From contig CAISDR010000068.1 of NCBI GenBank assembly GCA_903884125.1, positions 1-5,034 of the forward strand: DNA of 5,034 bases. Reading direction: 5' to 3'. The notes beneath the pieces are model-generated. The model saw only the letters and a program-made list of their open reading frames with translations, ran no database searches and was not told where the DNA came from. The position numbers and the translations under genes were made by a program. Source of the stretch: an uncultured bacterium (lineage in GTDB: Bacteria > Pseudomonadota > Alphaproteobacteria > CAISDR01). Below, one piece after another: positions 1 to 5,034 of this stretch. Each line of letters opens with the position of its first letter. Positions within the stretch are counted from its first letter, which is position 1.

Positions 1-276
1 CAATATCTGGGATATGCCATTTCACCGATCCTGAATGCAGCAATCGCGCGGGCATTATCAAAACCGATCTTTGATCGCCGCGTGTTTCTGATCGAAAACC
101 TGGGCTTTGTCACACCCACTGCGGCACGTCGGATCAGCTATGACGAAGCTTTGAAATTCGAGCGCGTGCATAATGACATCTATCGCCGGTTCGGATTCGA
201 CCTGACACCGATTGGACCTGCCCCGATTGATGCGCGGGTCAGGAATATATTGCGGTTGGCTGATGCAAATATCTGA
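1..276 (+). CDS. C-terminal fragment of a probable P-loop ATPase (AAA_28/COG3911-like)
   Basis: The reading frame is open from the first base and ends at TGA 274-276, giving the last 91 residues of a protein whose 5' part lies outside the window. The visible part contains RRVFLIENLGF, then TAARRISYDEALKFERVH, then DIYRRFGFDLTPI and a final alanine/arginine-containing helix. From memory, this order (a beta-strand ending in a short acidic/aromatic loop, a helix with E-A-x-x-F-E, then Y-R-x-F/L-G-[FY]-[DE]-L and a last helix) resembles the C-terminal half of small AAA_28-type predicted ATPases. The Walker A motif that would prove this is outside the window, so the family call is an inference. 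There is no signal peptide or membrane segment in the visible part. A GTG at 82 is in frame but internal, since the open frame and family-like sequence begin before it. The gene converges on the DUF4287 gene with one base between their stop codons. Confidence 0.5.
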   Translation, partial: QYLGYAISPILNAAIARALSKPIFDRRVFLIENLGFVTPTAARRISYDEALKFERVHNDIYRRFGFDLTPIGPAPIDARVRNILRLADANI

Positions 277-277
277 T

Positions 278-535
278 TCACTTTTTTCCTTTTGAAGATT
301 TGGCCCCCGATGATTTCGACCCCGGCGTTTCGGCCCAGCCGTATTGTTTAAAGGCGGCCCACATGGCCATCGCATGGCCATGGCCAAGGCCATAGTCGGC
401 CTTGAGCCAGTCGGTTAATTGGGTCGCGGTAAGGTCTGGGCCTAAAATGCCTTTTGCGGCTGCGGCTTTGTGAAAATCTTGCGGCCTTTTGCCGGTTTTC
501 TTTTCGATATTGTCAAGATAGGCCTGAAACGTCAT
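278..535 (-). CDS. DUF4287 domain-containing small protein
   Basis: An 85-residue protein starting at ATG 535-533 and ending at TGA 280-278. The N-terminal 60 or so residues fit the DUF4287 family: MTFQAYLDNIEKKTGK at residues 1-16, a short helix around 21-30, then TDWLKADYGLGHGHAMAMW at 41-59. The family has no established function that I know of; members are small soluble helical proteins. Residues 70-85 form a low-complexity Ser/Lys/Gly tail ending in KGKK, which looks disordered and basic; a nucleic-acid contact is possible but is only a guess. There is no signal peptide. The start overlaps the stop of the upstream hydrolase gene by four bases (ATGA), and a GGGAG ribosome binding site lies seven bases before the ATG, inside the hydrolase gene. 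It appears to be the last gene of the operon. Confidence 0.9.
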   Translation of the reverse strand: MTFQAYLDNIEKKTGKRPQDFHKAAAAKGILGPDLTATQLTDWLKADYGLGHGHAMAMWAAFKQYGWAETPGSKSSGAKSSKGKK

Positions 536-1362
536 TGGGCGGCTCCCAATATTTTGCCGAAAAATGAAACCAGCGCTGCGGTTGATTTCTCAGCAACCCC
601 GGCATTGAAGGTAAACGGCACCTCGCCGCCTTTGCCATTATGCGCGTGGGGATCAAACACCACCATGTCGGTTTCGCGCCGGTCCCAGCCATGGGTGGCA
701 TCGGGATAGACGTGATAGGTGACACAGGCGCGGTCTTTGGGGCTTAGGCTTTCCACCAGTCGCGCGCAGGCGTCCGGATCATCATAAAGGTCCGCCGTGC
801 CCACCTGTATCATGACCGGTGCGCCGGTCAGATCGCCAAATTCATGGCCCGGTGCCTTGTTATAAGACGAGCACACCGGATATAGCGGTGCATGCGCTGC
901 AAACTGCCGCCCCGATTTTGAAAACTGATCCCGGCGGGATGTGTTGGCCGACAGCATGGATACCACCCCGCCCCATGAAAAACCGGTGATTCCGATCCTA
1001 TCCGGGGCAATGCCCGGCTGATCTGCCATGAAATCCAATGCCGCAAAGGCATCAGGCAAGGTCGCCAGCACAGAGCGCGGGCGTTCCATCGCACTCTTCA
1101 CCCCACGTGCGGCCCACAGGTCAATTTCCAGCGTCGCCAGTCCGATATGATTAAGCGCCATGGCAACGGATTTGCCCCGCGAATCCACACCGGCTGATCC
1201 ATGCACAATCAGCACGGCACCGCGCCCGCTTGCCGATACCGGTGCCTCGGGCATACGCCACTCACCAGCCAAATGCCATGGCTGCTTTCCCTCTGCCGCG
1301 ACCGGGAATGCCACAAAGCTGACTTTCACCCCAAGGCGTTCGGATTGTCTGTCCTGGGTCAT
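532..1362 (-). CDS. dienelactone-hydrolase-type alpha/beta hydrolase
   Basis: A 276-residue cytoplasmic alpha/beta hydrolase, from ATG 1362-1360 to TGA 534-532. The likely oxyanion-hole strand-loop is VLIVHGSAGVDSRG at 50-63. The nucleophile elbow is GFSWGG at 127-132, with Ser129 as nucleophile. The catalytic acid should lie in VGTADLYDDPDAC at 187-199, most likely Asp191 or one of Asp194/195. The catalytic histidine is His224 in DATHGWD. This order and the DATHGWD motif fit the dienelactone hydrolase family, but true dienelactone hydrolases use a cysteine nucleophile, so this is a serine-type relative and its substrate cannot be named. Residues 236-261 form a Gly/His-rich stretch (FDPHAHNGKGG...) seen in related DLH-like proteins. 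No signal peptide is present. The gene starts 23 bases after the stop of the MBL gene and overlaps the DUF4287 start by four bases, so co-transcription with both is likely. Confidence 0.9.
   Translation of the reverse strand: MTQDRQSERLGVKVSFVAFPVAAEGKQPWHLAGEWRMPEAPVSASGRGAVLIVHGSAGVDSRGKSVAMALNHIGLATLEIDLWAARGVKSAMERPRSVLATLPDAFAALDFMADQPGIAPDRIGITGFSWGGVVSMLSANTSRRDQFSKSGRQFAAHAPLYPVCSSYNKAPGHEFGDLTGAPVMIQVGTADLYDDPDACARLVESLSPKDRACVTYHVYPDATHGWDRRETDMVVFDPHAHNGKGGEVPFTFNAGVAEKSTAALVSFFGKILGAAQ
543..547 (-). promoter_or_regulatory. ribosome binding site of the DUF4287 gene
   Basis: On the minus strand GGGAG is followed by seven bases and then the ATG at 535. It lies within the last codons of the upstream hydrolase gene and supports the ATG in the ATGA overlap as the true start. 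The surrounding GGGAGCC is the same as the site before the hydrolase gene. Confidence 0.6.
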
Positions 1363-1371
1363 GGCAATGGG

Positions 1372-1376
1372 CTCCC
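1372..1376 (-). promoter_or_regulatory. ribosome binding site of the alpha/beta hydrolase gene
   Basis: GGGAG on the minus strand, nine bases before the ATG at 1362, in the 23-base gap between the MBL stop and the hydrolase start. It supports the chosen start and suggests this gene is translated independently rather than only by coupling. Confidence 0.6.
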
Positions 1377-1385
1377 GTGCCTGAG

Positions 1386-2174
1386 CTAGATTTCGATGAC
1401 CATGCCGTCATAGGCCGGTTCAATGCCCGGTGGCAGTTCAGCTTTTAGGGCCGCATAATCCAGGTCGATATGCATATTGGTCAGGATGCCGTGAGACACA
1501 CCCAGACGTTCGATCCAGCCAATGGTCTGAGCCACATGGGAATGGGATGGATGGGGATTGGTCCTGAGCGCATCAACCACCCAGGTCTTTACGCCGGCCA
1601 AAGCCTCAAACGCTGCATCGTCCAGCCGTACCACATCGGATGAATAGGCAAAATCGCCAAAGCGAAAGCCAAGGCTTACCACATCCCCGTGATCCTGATT
1701 AAAAGCCACCGCCTCGATCACATCCTCCCCTTGCCCGAATGTCATCACCTGCCCCGGCACAATAACATGGGATTTCAAAATCGGCGGATAAGAACTGCCC
1801 GGCGGTGTTTTGAAACAATAGTCAAAGCGACGTTCCAGAACCTCGATACAGCGCGCATCGGAATAGGTGTCGACCCGCTTGCGCATCAGATAGGCAATGG
1901 TACGCAGATCATCAATGCCATGGGCCTGATCGGCATGTTCATGGGTGATCAGGCAGGCATCCAGCCGCCGCGTATTGGTATCCAGCAATTGTTCGCGCAG
2001 GTCGGGCGAGGTATCAACCAATATCGCTGTGTCACCAAGTTCAACCAGGATCGAACAGCGCCGCCTTCGATTTTTGGGATTGGTCGGATCACATGCACCC
2101 CAGTCATTGCCAATACGCGGCACCCCGGTGGACGACCCGCAACCCAATATGGTGACTTTCAGCTTTTTGGTCAT
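1386..2174 (-). CDS. MBL-fold metallo-hydrolase, PhnP-like
   Basis: A 262-residue metallo-beta-lactamase-fold protein from ATG 2174-2172 to TAG 1388-1386. The N-terminus has GCGSSTGVPRIG at 11-22 followed by DWGACDP and NRRRRCS, typical of PhnP-like phosphodiesterase relatives. The metal motif is THEHADQAHGIDDLR at 77-91, giving His78, His80, Asp82 and, instead of the usual adjacent histidine, Gln83. Other likely ligands are His162 (QDHGD), Asp180 (YSSD) and His235 (TNMHIDLDY). E. coli PhnP acts on cyclic phosphodiesters, but this relative is not in a phosphonate operon and its substrate is unknown. It is probably a soluble cytoplasmic phosphodiesterase or nuclease. The start overlaps the tatD stop as ATGA. 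No Shine-Dalgarno sequence is visible before it, so translation probably depends on coupling to tatD. The same tatD-MBL pairing is, to my knowledge, common in alphaproteobacteria. Confidence 0.93.
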   Translation of the reverse strand: MTKKLKVTILGCGSSTGVPRIGNDWGACDPTNPKNRRRRCSILVELGDTAILVDTSPDLREQLLDTNTRRLDACLITHEHADQAHGIDDLRTIAYLMRKRVDTYSDARCIEVLERRFDYCFKTPPGSSYPPILKSHVIVPGQVMTFGQGEDVIEAVAFNQDHGDVVSLGFRFGDFAYSSDVVRLDDAAFEALAGVKTWVVDALRTNPHPSHSHVAQTIGWIERLGVSHGILTNMHIDLDYAALKAELPPGIEPAYDGMVIEI

Positions 2175-2956
2175 TGCGGTCGTACTGCACGATTGAAAAG
2201 CGCAAAGAAATTATCGGTGGTCTGTTGGGCCAATAATGCGCGATCCACAGTGCGGATATCCGCCAGCAGGGCCGCCGTGTGTGCCACATAAGACGGTTCG
2301 TTGGATTTCCCCCGCATCGGCACGGGTGCCAGATAGGGGCTGTCTGTTTCAACCAGCAATCGGTTGTCGGGCACGCGCCGCGCGATGTCGCGCAGATCGC
2401 CAGCATTCTTGAACGTAACGATGCCGGAAAATGAAATTGAAAAGCCAAGGTCCAAAGCAATATCGGCAAATGCCGATGACGACGTGAAACAGTGAATAAC
2501 CCCGCGCAATCGCCCGTCGCGACATTCAGATTTCAGAATCTCAGCGGTCTCATCATCTGCATCGCGCGTATGCACAACCAGTGGCAGACCGGTTTCCTTT
2601 GCGGCCAGGATATGGGTGCGAAAAGCATCAATCTGTTTTTCACGCGGGGCTTCATTGTAATAAAAATCCAGCCCGCTTTCACCAATGCCGACCACATTGG
2701 AGTCCTGCGCCAGAGCAATCAGCCGATCAGCCTGTGCCAGTGCCTGTTCGCGTTCAGCCTCATGGGGGTGAATGCCCACGGTGCAGAAAATGTTTTCATG
2801 CGCGCGGGCGATTTCAATCACTGGCACTGCCTGACTTAACTTGGTGCCAATGGTCAAAAGCGTCTTAACACCATTGGATTTCGCACGCGCAATGACGCCA
2901 TCCAGATCCTGGTACAGTGCCTCGAAATCAAGATGGCAATGACTGTCAACCAGCAT
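2171..2956 (-). CDS. tatD: TatD family metal-dependent hydrolase (deoxyribonuclease)
   Basis: A 261-residue protein, the usual length for TatD/YcfH/YchF-type hydrolases, from ATG 2956-2954 to TGA 2173-2171. All expected metal ligands of the TIM-barrel amidohydrolase fold are visible: His6 and His8 in VDSHCHLDF, Glu93 in GIGESGLDFYY, His129 in VVHTRDA, His155 in IHCFTSS, and Asp205 in ETDSPYLAP. GIHPH at 61-65 is also a family signature. Characterised members are Mg-dependent 3'-5' exonucleases or DNases linked to DNA repair and turnover, and the family is broad, so the exact substrate is inferred. The start is fixed by MLVDSHCHLD, the normal N-terminus. A weak AGGA lies at 2972-2969, twelve bases before the ATG, which is a long spacing. 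It is separated from holB by 89 bases and overlaps the MBL gene by four. As in E. coli it follows the tmk-holB pair. The family-member name (tatD versus ycfH) is not settled by sequence alone. Confidence 0.96.
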   Translation of the reverse strand: MLVDSHCHLDFEALYQDLDGVIARAKSNGVKTLLTIGTKLSQAVPVIEIARAHENIFCTVGIHPHEAEREQALAQADRLIALAQDSNVVGIGESGLDFYYNEAPREKQIDAFRTHILAAKETGLPLVVHTRDADDETAEILKSECRDGRLRGVIHCFTSSSAFADIALDLGFSISFSGIVTFKNAGDLRDIARRVPDNRLLVETDSPYLAPVPMRGKSNEPSYVAHTAALLADIRTVDRALLAQQTTDNFFALFNRAVRPQ

Positions 2957-3045
2957 GTTCGCTTTTGTTCCTGTCAGGCAGGGTACCTGATGTTAACACT
3001 GAAAACATTTGCATTTCCAATCGTCGAAACAAAACGGGAACCCGA

Positions 3046-4083
3046 TCATCGCGCGGCACTTTGCAAACACAAAAACACATCCAGCAAAACCTGTTTGCGC
3101 GACAGGTTGACGGCATCAGCACGTTCAAACAATCGCGCGGTCTTGTCCCATACCTCTACCCAGCGATCAAGACCACGCGCGCCGCTCCTTGCGCGCTGAC
3201 GGGTCATGCGCACCAGCCATTGGGATAATAAATCGCCTGTCAGCCGGAACTGGTCGCCATCATCACCGGGACGCGCAATTTTATCGGCAAAACTGTGTAA
3301 CGCCTGTGGATCTAGTTTTGGCAGTGCGCTTAGCAGATCATTCATCTCGCGATAAAGTATCAAGGCACGATCGCTGGCAAGACTTAACGCCTTGCCCGCA
3401 CTGCCTTCGGCCAGATCAATGGCCAGCGTCAGATCATCCTCACTTACCGAAGGCATCAGTTTTTGCACCAGTCGGACGACCACATCATCAGGCAAAGGTG
3501 TCAGTGGCAAGGCACGGCAGCGCGACCTGATCGTCGGTAAAAGTCCCCCCGGTGCATGCGAAATCAAAAGAAAAAGCCCCCTGCCCGGTGGTTCTTCCAG
3601 CGTTTTTAGCAAGGCATTGGCTGCAGCATTATTCAGATCTTCGGCGCAATCCAGAATGGCCACCCGCCACCCGCCTGCCCCGGCAGTCTTTGAAAAAAAC
3701 TGACCGACCTTGCGCACTTCATCAACGGTGATGACCGATTTCAGCTTCTTATCCTTGAGATCATACGGACGATTGAGAACCAAAAGATCCGGGTGCGCGC
3801 GGGCTGCAATCTGGCGTACCACCGGATGGCCTGAATCCATGTCCAGACTGTCTGTCGGCCTGTCGCCATGGGCCAGAATATAACGGGCAATCCGATAGGC
3901 CAGCGTTGCCTTGCCAATGCCATTGGGTCCCTGAATGAGCCAAGCATGATGCAGGCGGCCATGGGACAAGGCTGTTGTGAACGCCTGTTCTGCCTGATCC
4001 TGTCCCCAGAAATTCAGTGTATCGCGCGGATGCGGGAACTCTCCACGCCGGTCCGGTTCGGGTAGATTGCTCGGATCAGCCAT
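3046..4083 (-). CDS. holB: DNA polymerase III delta' subunit (clamp loader)
   Basis: A 345-residue AAA+ protein from ATG 4083-4081 to TGA 3048-3046. Delta' is part of the clamp-loader complex that opens and places the beta sliding clamp on primed DNA. Visible motifs are NFWGQDQAEQAF at 24-35, HHAWLIQGPNGIGKAT at 45-60 with a Walker A lysine at Lys58, the Walker B-like VAILDCAEDL at 141-150, LLKTLEEPP at 158-166, and the sensor/arginine-finger SRC motif (IRSRC at 185-189). The rest is the helical C-terminal collar domain. There is no cysteine between the Walker A and Walker B motifs, so the four-cysteine zinc module known from E. coli delta' is absent. The Walker A is canonical, unlike the degenerate loop of E. 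coli delta'. The start shares one base with the tmk stop (TGATG) and no ribosome binding site is visible, suggesting translational coupling. A DnaX-like protein is unlikely because of length and the degenerate zinc region. Confidence 0.93.
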   Translation of the reverse strand: MADPSNLPEPDRRGEFPHPRDTLNFWGQDQAEQAFTTALSHGRLHHAWLIQGPNGIGKATLAYRIARYILAHGDRPTDSLDMDSGHPVVRQIAARAHPDLLVLNRPYDLKDKKLKSVITVDEVRKVGQFFSKTAGAGGWRVAILDCAEDLNNAAANALLKTLEEPPGRGLFLLISHAPGGLLPTIRSRCRALPLTPLPDDVVVRLVQKLMPSVSEDDLTLAIDLAEGSAGKALSLASDRALILYREMNDLLSALPKLDPQALHSFADKIARPGDDGDQFRLTGDLLSQWLVRMTRQRARSGARGLDRWVEVWDKTARLFERADAVNLSRKQVLLDVFLCLQSAAR

Positions 4084-4709
4084 CAGCGCATCAACCGTTC
4101 GTCAACAACCGTATAGATGCGCGCGGCCACCGCGTCAGTAGACCCGCGCGCATCGATCACAACACATCGTTCTGGTTCAGCTTTGGCAATATCCAAAAAC
4201 GCCTGACGCAGGCGGGCGTGAAATGGCAGCCCCATCCGCTCGTACCGATTTTCAAGGCCGCCACGTTCCATGGCGCGTGCCAGTCCATCTTCTACCGGCA
4301 TATCCAGAATTAAGGTCAGGTCAGGTTCATCCGCGCCAACCACCATCTTCCGCAACACCTTTACACTGTCCAGGGCAACGCCCTGTGCCCCACTTTGATA
4401 GGCCCAGGTTGAATCGGCAAAGCGGTCGGAAATTACCCAGGCACCACGCGCGCGCGCCGGGTTGATGGTTCGGGCCAGATGATCAGCGCGGGCGGCAAAC
4501 AATAACAGCGCTTCCGATAGAGGGGTCCAGCGTCCCGGTTCGCCTTCAACCAGCAGTTTGCGGATTTGTTCGGCACCGGGCGATCCACCCGGTTCGCGGG
4601 TCGTCACAACTTCAATACCACTTCCACGCAGGCGTTCGGCCAGCAGGCGAATCTGGGTGGATTTCCCAACCCCCTCGCCGCCTTCAAATGTAATGAATTT
4701 CGCCACCAT
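4083..4709 (-). CDS. tmk: thymidylate kinase (dTMP kinase)
   Basis: A 208-residue cytoplasmic nucleotide kinase that converts dTMP to dTDP with ATP, an essential step in dTTP supply. The Walker A loop is EGGEGVGKST at 9-18. TTREPGG at 36-42 is the dTMP-site motif. DRFADSTWAYQ at 95-105 is the DR(Y/F)xxS motif. The LID region is RGGLENRYERMG at 149-160. The P-loop has no extra basic residue, which fits the bacterial (type II) enzymes. The usual D-R-F/I-E of the LID reads N-R-Y-E here (154-157), a mild variation. I chose ATG 4709-4707, giving MVAKFITFEGGEG, over an in-frame TTG at 4766. The longer form would add 19 residues with no family similarity, would start inside the putative promoter, and lacks the GGGGTGAT ribosome binding site that precedes the ATG. 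It is the first gene of the block and overlaps holB by one base. Confidence 0.97.
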   Translation of the reverse strand: MVAKFITFEGGEGVGKSTQIRLLAERLRGSGIEVVTTREPGGSPGAEQIRKLLVEGEPGRWTPLSEALLLFAARADHLARTINPARARGAWVISDRFADSTWAYQSGAQGVALDSVKVLRKMVVGADEPDLTLILDMPVEDGLARAMERGGLENRYERMGLPFHARLRQAFLDIAKAEPERCVVIDARGSTDAVAARIYTVVDERLMR

Positions 4710-4717
4710 ATCACCCC
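4710..4717 (-). promoter_or_regulatory. tmk: ribosome binding site that sets the tmk start
   Basis: GGGGTGAT directly precedes the ATG at 4709 and matches seven of the eight bases of the consensus GAGGTGAT (anti-16S complement), with GGGG four bases before the ATG. The spacing is short but workable. It favours this ATG over the upstream TTG at 4766. Confidence 0.5.
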
Positions 4718-4742
4718 AAGCCCGGATACCCCGGCGCGGGTG

Positions 4743-4770
4743 ATCATAAAGCCAAAGGGGCCGCAATCAA
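4743..4770 (-). promoter_or_regulatory. putative sigma70-type promoter of the tmk operon
   Basis: On the minus strand TTGATT (4770-4765, four of six to TTGACA) is separated by 16 bases from TATGAT (4748-4743, five of six to TATAAT). Transcription would start near 4736, leaving a leader of about 26 bases before the tmk ATG. It is the best match in the 126-base gap between the TonB-receptor stop and tmk. It is a consensus match only; alphaproteobacterial promoters vary and no start site has been seen. Confidence 0.4.
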
Positions 4771-4796
4771 TCCCGCATGGCAGATACCTGTCAGCG

Positions 4797-4820
4797 AAAA
4801 GATGGCGGCCCCCAGAGGCC
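4797..4820 (-). terminator. weak terminator-like hairpin after the TonB receptor gene
   Basis: On the minus strand, 16 bases past the receptor stop, GGCC-TCTGGG-GGCC can form a four-base-pair GC stem with a six-base loop, followed after six bases by TTTT (4800-4797). The stem is short and the T-run is neither adjacent nor long, so it is a marginal Rho-independent terminator. Read-through into tmk is possible. Confidence 0.22.
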
Positions 4821-4835
4821 AGAGGCGAGTAAGAC

Positions 4836-5034
4836 CTAGAAGCGTGCGGTCACGTTGAAGAACACTGAACGCGGCGCACCCGGCAACATTGTTGCATAGG
4901 TTTGCAGCGGGTCAGATACCAGGAACCCGTTCGACCCGATGGTCGAAATATAGCGGCGATCCATGACATTGTTCAAATTCAGCTGGAAGACGATTTCCTT
5001 TACCCGTGGGATCGGGCTGTTGGTCAACCGGTAA
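4836..5034 (-). CDS. C-terminal fragment of a TonB-dependent outer-membrane receptor
   Basis: The frame is open from the right edge and ends at TAG 4838-4836, leaving the last 65 residues. The visible sequence contains IVFQLNLNNVMDRRYI, matching the conserved beta-strand plus NN(L/V)xDxxY turn near the end of TonB-dependent receptors. It continues with GSNGF, then MLPGAPRSVFF, matching the P-G-x-P-R penultimate strand, and finishes with NVTARF, whose terminal phenylalanine is the usual outer-membrane barrel signal for the BAM machinery. Such receptors import siderophore-bound iron, cobalamin or other large nutrients using the TonB-ExbB-ExbD system. The ligand cannot be judged from the C-terminus alone. 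The N-terminal plug and start lie outside the window. A TTG at 5027 is an internal codon, not a start. The gene is co-directional with tmk but separated by 126 bases and appears to be a separate unit. Confidence 0.87.
   Translation of the reverse strand, partial: YRLTNSPIPRVKEIVFQLNLNNVMDRRYISTIGSNGFLVSDPLQTYATMLPGAPRSVFFNVTARF

Larger units (their letters stand above)
278..4709 (-). other. predicted six-gene operon tmk-holB-tatD-MBL-hydrolase-DUF4287
   Basis: Six genes on one strand are packed with overlaps of 1, 4 and 4 bases and one gap of 23 bases. The single larger gap is 89 bases between holB and tatD. In that gap I see no convincing terminator and only poor promoter matches, so one transcript from the tmk promoter is the simplest reading, though an internal start before tatD cannot be excluded. 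holB and the MBL gene lack clear ribosome binding sites and overlap the preceding gene, so coupling is likely there. The tmk-holB-tatD core is a known conserved cluster; the last two genes are accessory. Confidence 0.6.

Noticed and set aside
58..393. A 111-codon minus-strand open frame across the convergent junction.
   Set aside because: It overlaps both the ATPase 3' end and the DUF4287 gene in another frame and has no family similarity.
1689..2291. A 200-codon plus-strand open frame antisense to the MBL gene and the end of tatD.
   Set aside because: It lies entirely over two well-supported minus-strand genes, has no recognisable domain, and long antisense frames are common in GC-rich coding DNA.
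2990..3020. Possible promoter before tatD (TTGGAA, 19-base spacer, TAACAT on the minus strand).
   Set aside because: Each hexamer matches only four of six bases and the spacer is too long; no better pair was found in the 89-base gap.
3030..3045. Terminator-like CGGGTTCCCG followed by TTTT just after the holB stop.
   Set aside because: The stem allows at most three or four pairs with a two- to four-base loop, too weak for a Rho-independent terminator, and the following genes look co-transcribed.
4718..4740. CCGG-GGTAT-CCGG inverted repeat in the tmk leader, considered as a regulatory hairpin or riboswitch.
   Set aside because: Only four base pairs in a GC-rich stretch; the leader is too short for a known riboswitch class and this is expected by chance.
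4710..4766. A 19-residue N-terminal extension of Tmk starting at TTG 4766.
   Set aside because: The extra residues are not family-like, the start would fall in the putative promoter, and a good ribosome binding site lies before the ATG at 4709.

Overview
The window looks like chromosomal DNA of an alphaproteobacterium with moderately high GC, perhaps a Rhodospirillales/Thalassospira-like marine organism. That placement rests on protein style and gene content, not on any marker gene, so it is tentative. No mobile element, CRISPR array, tRNA or rRNA is visible. Coding density is very high and most of the window is ordinary housekeeping sequence.

Layout. At the left edge, the 3' end of a plus-strand gene (1-276) encodes the C-terminus of a probable P-loop ATPase of the AAA_28/COG3911 type. 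It converges, with a single base between the two stop codons, on a block of six minus-strand genes spanning 4709 down to 278. In transcription order these are tmk (thymidylate kinase), holB (DNA polymerase III delta' subunit), tatD (metal-dependent hydrolase/nuclease), a PhnP-like metallo-beta-lactamase-fold hydrolase, a dienelactone-hydrolase-type alpha/beta hydrolase, and a small DUF4287 protein. At the right edge, the 3' end of a further minus-strand gene (4836-5034) encodes the last strands of a TonB-dependent outer-membrane receptor.

How the genes fit together. Three of the five junctions in the six-gene block are stop/start overlaps: TGATG between tmk and holB, and ATGA both between tatD and the MBL gene and between the hydrolase and DUF4287. 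The MBL-hydrolase gap is 23 nt. The only larger gap is 89 nt, between holB and tatD. A sigma70-like promoter (TTGATT-N16-TATGAT) and a purine-rich ribosome binding site lie just upstream of the chosen tmk start. The simplest reading is one operon that starts with dTTP supply and the clamp-loader subunit, continues with the tatD/MBL pair that often accompanies them, and ends with two accessory genes of unknown role.

I did not find a convincing undescribed system. The points most worth a second look are the altered metal motif (HxHxDQ) in the MBL protein, the absence of metG between holB and tatD, the intact P-loop but missing zinc-module cysteines in delta', and the tightly coupled hydrolase-DUF4287 tail of the operon.
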